Part shown: piece by piece, positions 6,169 through 10,197 of the stretch | Layout: the number at the start of each line of letters is the position of its first letter | Position numbering within the stretch: the first letter of the stretch is position 1 | Translations under genes and position numbers: made by a program | Source of the DNA: Actinoplanes liguriensis | GTDB taxonomy: Bacteria; Actinomycetota; Actinomycetes; Mycobacteriales; Micromonosporaceae | Assembly: GCA_000715855.1 (NCBI GenBank) | Contig: KL571256.1 | Span: 3,762-13,958, forward strand | Length of the DNA stretch: 10,197 nucleotides | Direction: 5' to 3' | The notes under the pieces: generated by a model | Seen by the model: only the letters and a program-made list of their open reading frames with translations | The model's database searches: none | What the model was told of the DNA's origin: nothing

Positions 6169-9100
6169 TCACCTCATGTCCGGCTGCCTGCCCATCGTGA
6201 CAGGCGGGAGCGTGACGATGAACTCCGATCCGCGGACCGGCCCCGGACGGTACTGCACGTCGCCACCGTTGGCCCGGGCCAGCTCGCGGACGATGTACAG
6301 GCCCAGCCCGGTCCCGGCGACCTGATCGGCGGTGCGCTCGGCGCGGGCGAAACGGTCGAAGAGGCGGTTGCGGAACTCCGGCGGGACGCCCGGGCCCCGG
6401 TCGGACACCTCGACGGTGACCGGGCCGGAGCTCGAGCGGCGGGCGACGATCGTGGCGACGCCACCGCCGTACTTGGCAGCGTTGCTGATCAGATTGGTGA
6501 GGATCTGGTCCAGGTGGCCGGGCTGGGCGCTGGCGGTCAGGTCGCGCGGGCAGGAGACGGTTGCGGCGATCGTCCCGGTGGCGCCGAGCGCGGACTCGAT
6601 GTGCTCGGCCACCCGGACCGGCCGGGGCGCCGCGACGAGCCGCCCGGCGTCGATGCTGACCAGCGCGAGCACCTCGTCCACGATGGTGACCAGCCGCCGG
6701 GTGGTGCCCTGCACCCGGGTGATCATCTGGGTGACGCCGGCCGGCAGCGGCTCGTCGAGGATCAGGTCCAGGTAACCGAGGATCGTGCCCAGCGGGTTGT
6801 TGATCTCGTGGCCCAGCATGCCGATCAGGTCGGACTTGAGCTGGTTCGCGTCCTCGAGGTCGCGGTTGCGGTCGGCGAGCTCGGCGGTCCGGGCCCGCAC
6901 CTCGCTCTCCAGCGAGTCGTAGAGCAGCGCGTTGTCCAGCGACACCGCCAGCTGCCCGGCGATCAGCTCGACGGTCTCCAGCCGGCCGGTCGAGAAGACG
7001 CCGCGCTGCCGCCGGTTGGCGAGCACGAGCACGGCGTCCTCGGCGCTGTTGCAGGCGATCGGGATGACCAGCAGGCTGCACACGTCGAGGCCGGCCAGGT
7101 ACGGGTCGTTCGCGAACCGGTCGTCCCGGGTCGCGTCGGCCACCAGCAGCGTCTGCCGGGTGCGCCGCACGTAGCGGACCGCGGACCACGGCTGGTCGGT
7201 GTCGGCCGAGCCGGAGACGGTGTGCTCGCGCAACGACAGGCGTACGTCGGTGGCCCCGGTCATGGCGCTCAGCACGTCGCCGACCCGCGCGGTCAGACCG
7301 GACACCGTGGTCTGCGAGCTGAGCGCGCGCGACGCCCGCAGGATCGCCATCAGGTCGAGCCGGTCGGCGCCGCTGCCCGGGGCGCTGCTCGCGGTGTCGC
7401 GCAGGAACGGATGCTCGGTCTCCAGCCGCGCGACCGGACCGTCCGCGCCCCACGCCCGGTACGCGTCCCGCGCCTCGGCCAGCAGCTGACGGCCGGTGTG
7501 CGTGAGCCCGGCCGCCAGGTGGCAGCGGGCCGCGCGCTCGGCGAGCAGGGCGTGGTGCCAGGGCCGCCCGTCGACGGCGTGCAGCCCGTCGTCGAAGCAG
7601 CGGATCGCGGTGGCGGTGTCCCCGCGGCCCCGGGCGATCTCCGCGTCGACCAGCAGCAACAGCGGCCGCAGGTTGTGCGGCGCGTCGGCCGCGCGCCGGG
7701 CCAGCCACTCCCGCGCCTCGTCCCGTTCGGTTGCCGGGCCACCGCCGGCCAGGCTCATACAGCGGGTCACCCGCACCAGCGCGGACGCGTAGAACCCGCG
7801 GATCGCGTCGACCCGGGCTATCGCCGCCGCCGAGTGCGCCGCGAGCGCCACCGGGTCGTCGAGAAGCAGCGCCGCCAGCGCCCGGACCTGGTGGTAGGTG
7901 GCCAGCGCCGGCGGGAACGCCGCGACCTCGGTCAGGTAGGCGGCCTCGTCGAAGTCGTCCCCGCCGAACGACCCGGGCGCCCCGGTCCGCCCGCGCAGCA
8001 GCCGGATCAGCTGCCGGTGCCCGAGCGCGAGCAGCCGGGCGTAACGGTTGCCGGTCCGCTCGGCGAACCCCAGCACCGCCTCGGTCTCCTCGGCGCACGG
8101 CTCGAGCGTGTCCTCGATCTCCGTCATCAGGGTCAGCAGCCGCGCCCAGTGCAGCCCGGCCACCTGCACGTCCCCGGCCGCCAGCAGGTCGTCGCGGACC
8201 TGCCGGGCCGGCTCGGCCAGCTCCTCCAGGGGCCGGAACCAGTGCCCGCCCAGCATCACGTGCATGTAGGCGGCGACCGCGGTCTCCGCCGGAAACCCGT
8301 GCCGCCGCCCGGTCTGCACCGCGTGCCGGGTCAGCACGTATCCGGTGCGGTAGTCGTCGAGCAGCCCGACGGTCACGCAGATCGCCGCGCCGAGCGTGCC
8401 GGTCAGCGGCGCGCACACCCCGTTGTCCCGCCACATCAGATGCGCCTGGCAGACCAGCCAGGCGTGCCGCTCCCGGTCGATCAGGAACGACGGCGGCAGC
8501 ATCCGGTGCATGATCGTGGCGATCGCCACGATCCGCGGATCGCTCGTCTCGACATCGGGATAGGCCGGCCCGTTCGCGGCCACCCAGTCCCGCAGCCCGG
8601 CCGCGACGCGACGATTGTCCGCGGCGAGGTCCGCGGGCGGCGCCACGCCGAAACGCCGCAAGACGTCGAGGCCGAGAGCGATTGCCGCGCGGCACTCTCC
8701 GCGCTGCGTCAAAGAATTGAGTTGTACGGCCGTGGCCCCGGCCGTCGCCAGCGGACCGCGCGGCCGTGCCATCAGCCGGCGGTAGATCCGATCGCCCTCG
8801 GCGTGCCGTCCCAGGTAGTAGAGGGCGGCGTGCCGGTCCACCGCGAGCGCGTCCCGAGCGGCCAGGTCGGCCTCCCCGTGCAGCGGCGCGAGCAGCCGGT
8901 CCGCGGCCGCGAACAGCTCCTCGGCCACGAGGTAGTTGGTCAGCCGGGTGGTCCGCCGCCCGGCCCGCTGCAGCAGGTCCGCCGCCGTGCGCCGCTCCCG
9001 GTCGTCCTCGATCATCCCGGTCACCGCGAGGTACTGCTCGGCGGCTTCCCGGGTGTGGTCGGCGCTCACGGCGAGCCGCCGGGCCATGGTGAGCTGCAGC

Positions 9101-10197
9101 CGCGCGAGCTCGGCGGCGGAGAGCAGCTCCCGGGCGGCCTGCAGGACCAGGTCGTGCCGGAACCGTACGGTGCTCTCCAGGCTGATCAGCCCGTCGGCGA
9201 CGGCCGGGGCGAGCCGGGCCGGGAGGGTGGCCGGCAGCGTGCCGGTGGCGACCGCGAGCAGGTCCGGACGCACGTCGGCGCCGAGGCAGGTCAGCGAGGT
9301 GAGCAGGTACCGGGTCTCCGGGGGCTGCTGCCGGAGCCGGCCGGCGAGCAGCTCGGGGAGTCGATGGCGGGCGACGAACTGCCGTACCTCCGAGGGGTCC
9401 CAGGCCCATCCGGCGTCGGCCGGGGTCAGCAGGCCCTCCGCGCGCAGGGCGTTGAACAGCTCCACGGTGGTGTACGGATTCCCGGCGCTCGCCGCCCCGA
9501 TCAGGTCCGCGAGCTCGGCCGCGGAGCCGGGCGGTAGCCGCAGGACCTCCCCGGTCAGCGCGGTCAGCCCGGACCGGTTCAGCCCGCCCAGCCGCAGTGG
9601 CCGGGCGACCAGGCCGTCCCGCTGCCAGCGGGCGGCGAGCGGCGCCAGCGGATGATCGGCGTCCACCTGCTCGTCGCGGTACGCGGCCACGATCAGCAGC
9701 CCCGGCACCGGCCCCCCGGCGAGCACCCCGTCGAGGATCCGCAGCGAGGACGCGGTCGCCCACTGCAGGTCGTCGACGAGCACCGCCAGACGACGGCGCT
9801 CGGCGACCGCACGCAGCAGCGCGGCGACGGTGGTGCTGAGCCGGGCCGGCACGACCGGCGCGTCACCCGGCACCGGCGGGGCGTCGAGCTTGAGGAACGC
9901 GGCCATCTCCGGGATCACGCCGGCCAGCACGGCGGCGTTCGGGCCGAGCGCCGCGAGGATGCGCCGCCGGTCCTCGGCGAGCTCCCGCTCGGGCTCGGCG
10001 AGCAGCAGCCGGCCCAGGGCACGGACCATCCGGGCGATGCCGCCGCTGTCGGTGCCGGTGCGGAACTGCTCGTACTTGCCGGCGACGAACCAGCCGCCGT
10101 ACCCGATGATCCGCGGATGCAGGGACTGGACCAGGGCCGACTTGCCGATCCCGGGCGGGCCGCTGACCAGCACGGCGGGGGCGCCGGCGGCCATCGC
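6169..10197 (-). CDS. Giant hybrid sensor: STAND/AAA ATPase - helical repeats - GAF - histidine kinase, N-terminus beyond the window
   Basis: The frame is open to the window edge. Residues are counted from the Met at 10194, which is probably internal because Walker A follows at once. Domains in order: a STAND-type ATPase (1 to about 290) with Walker A GPPGIGKS (12-19), Walker B LAVLVDD (136-142) followed by LQWA, and AYRDEQVDADHPL (171-183); a long Ala/Leu/Arg-rich helical region of probable TPR-like repeats (about 360-930); a GAF domain (about 950-1090); a short coiled coil; and a HisKA/HATPase core. The core keeps His1129 in GHEINNP, the N box NLISNAAKY (1234-1242), DRGPGVP (1265-1271) and GTGLGLYIV (1294-1302). 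No membrane helix or receiver domain is seen. This matches proteins with an N-terminal Ser/Thr kinase domain, which would lie outside the window. The TGA at 6169-6171 is three bases before the sigma start, so the kinase and sigma factor are probably co-transcribed. Ligand and phosphotransfer partner are unknown. Confidence 0.92.
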   Translation of the reverse strand, partial: AMAAGAPAVLVSGPPGIGKSALVQSLHPRIIGYGGWFVAGKYEQFRTGTDSGGIARMVRALGRLLLAEPERELAEDRRRILAALGPNAAVLAGVIPEMAAFLKLDAPPVPGDAPVVPARLSTTVAALLRAVAERRRLAVLVDDLQWATASSLRILDGVLAGGPVPGLLIVAAYRDEQVDADHPLAPLAARWQRDGLVARPLRLGGLNRSGLTALTGEVLRLPPGSAAELADLIGAASAGNPYTTVELFNALRAEGLLTPADAGWAWDPSEVRQFVARHRLPELLAGRLRQQPPETRYLLTSLTCLGADVRPDLLAVATGTLPATLPARLAPAVADGLISLESTVRFRHDLVLQAARELLSAAELARLQLTMARRLAVSADHTREAAEQYLAVTGMIEDDRERRTAADLLQRAGRRTTRLTNYLVAEELFAAADRLLAPLHGEADLAARDALAVDRHAALYYLGRHAEGDRIYRRLMARPRGPLATAGATAVQLNSLTQRGECRAAIALGLDVLRRFGVAPPADLAADNRRVAAGLRDWVAANGPAYPDVETSDPRIVAIATIMHRMLPPSFLIDRERHAWLVCQAHLMWRDNGVCAPLTGTLGAAICVTVGLLDDYRTGYVLTRHAVQTGRRHGFPAETAVAAYMHVMLGGHWFRPLEELAEPARQVRDDLLAAGDVQVAGLHWARLLTLMTEIEDTLEPCAEETEAVLGFAERTGNRYARLLALGHRQLIRLLRGRTGAPGSFGGDDFDEAAYLTEVAAFPPALATYHQVRALAALLLDDPVALAAHSAAAIARVDAIRGFYASALVRVTRCMSLAGGGPATERDEAREWLARRAADAPHNLRPLLLLVDAEIARGRGDTATAIRCFDDGLHAVDGRPWHHALLAERAARCHLAAGLTHTGRQLLAEARDAYRAWGADGPVARLETEHPFLRDTASSAPGSGADRLDLMAILRASRALSSQTTVSGLTARVGDVLSAMTGATDVRLSLREHTVSGSADTDQPWSAVRYVRRTRQTLLVADATRDDRFANDPYLAGLDVCSLLVIPIACNSAEDAVLVLANRRQRGVFSTGRLETVELIAGQLAVSLDNALLYDSLESEVRARTAELADRNRDLEDANQLKSDLIGMLGHEINNPLGTILGYLDLILDEPLPAGVTQMITRVQGTTRRLVTIVDEVLALVSIDAGRLVAAPRPVRVAEHIESALGATGTIAATVSCPRDLTASAQPGHLDQILTNLISNAAKYGGGVATIVARRSSSGPVTVEVSDRGPGVPPEFRNRLFDRFARAERTADQVAGTGLGLYIVRELARANGGDVQYRPGPVRGSEFIVTLPPVTMGRQPDMR

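Noticed and set aside
3922..9537. A very long plus-strand open frame (about 1870 codons).
   Set aside because: It is the antisense of the kinase, sigma and membrane-protein genes. Its translation is Arg/Gly/Pro/His-rich with no domain motif, and it runs through the adapter. High GC removes stops from such frames.
5843..9763. Second long minus-strand frame over the kinase.
   Set aside because: It is an off-frame shadow of the kinase with Arg/Ala/Gly-rich composition; the other frame holds all the ATPase and kinase motifs.

Overview
The window comes from a high-GC actinomycete. Codons end almost always in G or C, GTG starts are common, and genes are packed on one strand with start/stop overlaps. 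The protein types (CUT2 sugar ABC cassette with a ROK regulator, ECF sigma factor with a one-pass membrane partner, very large STAND-type sensor kinase) suit a Micromonosporaceae (Actinoplanes-like) genome. That assignment is an inference from style, not from a marker gene. All genes I can support lie on the minus strand, so transcription reads from high to low coordinates.

Region A (10197 to 4060) is a signalling operon. It opens with the C-terminal 1341+ residues of a giant hybrid sensor (STAND/AAA ATPase, helical repeats, GAF, histidine kinase), whose N-terminus lies beyond the window edge. Three bases later comes an ECF sigma factor. Its stop overlaps the start of a single-pass membrane protein that is probably an anti-sigma-like partner. 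Eighteen bases further on is an AhpD/carboxymuconolactone-decarboxylase-fold protein. A strong GC hairpin (4003-4038) follows and probably ends the transcript. The layout suggests a cytoplasmic sensor kinase, a dedicated sigma factor, its membrane regulator and a redox protein made as one unit.

Region B (about 3991 to 19) is a sugar-import operon: an intergenic control region with inverted repeats, a ROK-family regulator, a double-NBD sugar ABC ATPase, a CUT2 permease, and the first 51 codons of a lipoprotein that is the likely solute-binding component. The first two junctions are 4-base overlaps and the last is a 20-base overlap. The regulator and the permease each carry a rare TTA leucine codon near the 5' end.

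Two stretches are not biology. Bases 1-18 are the Nextera/Tn5 mosaic-end sequencing adapter. Bases 5958-5972 are 15 bases of the same adapter in the other orientation, embedded inside the sigma factor gene and breaking its frame. The sigma gene's two halves clearly belong together, so the real gene is probably intact with a short segment missing from the assembly. The link across that point should still be treated as unproven.
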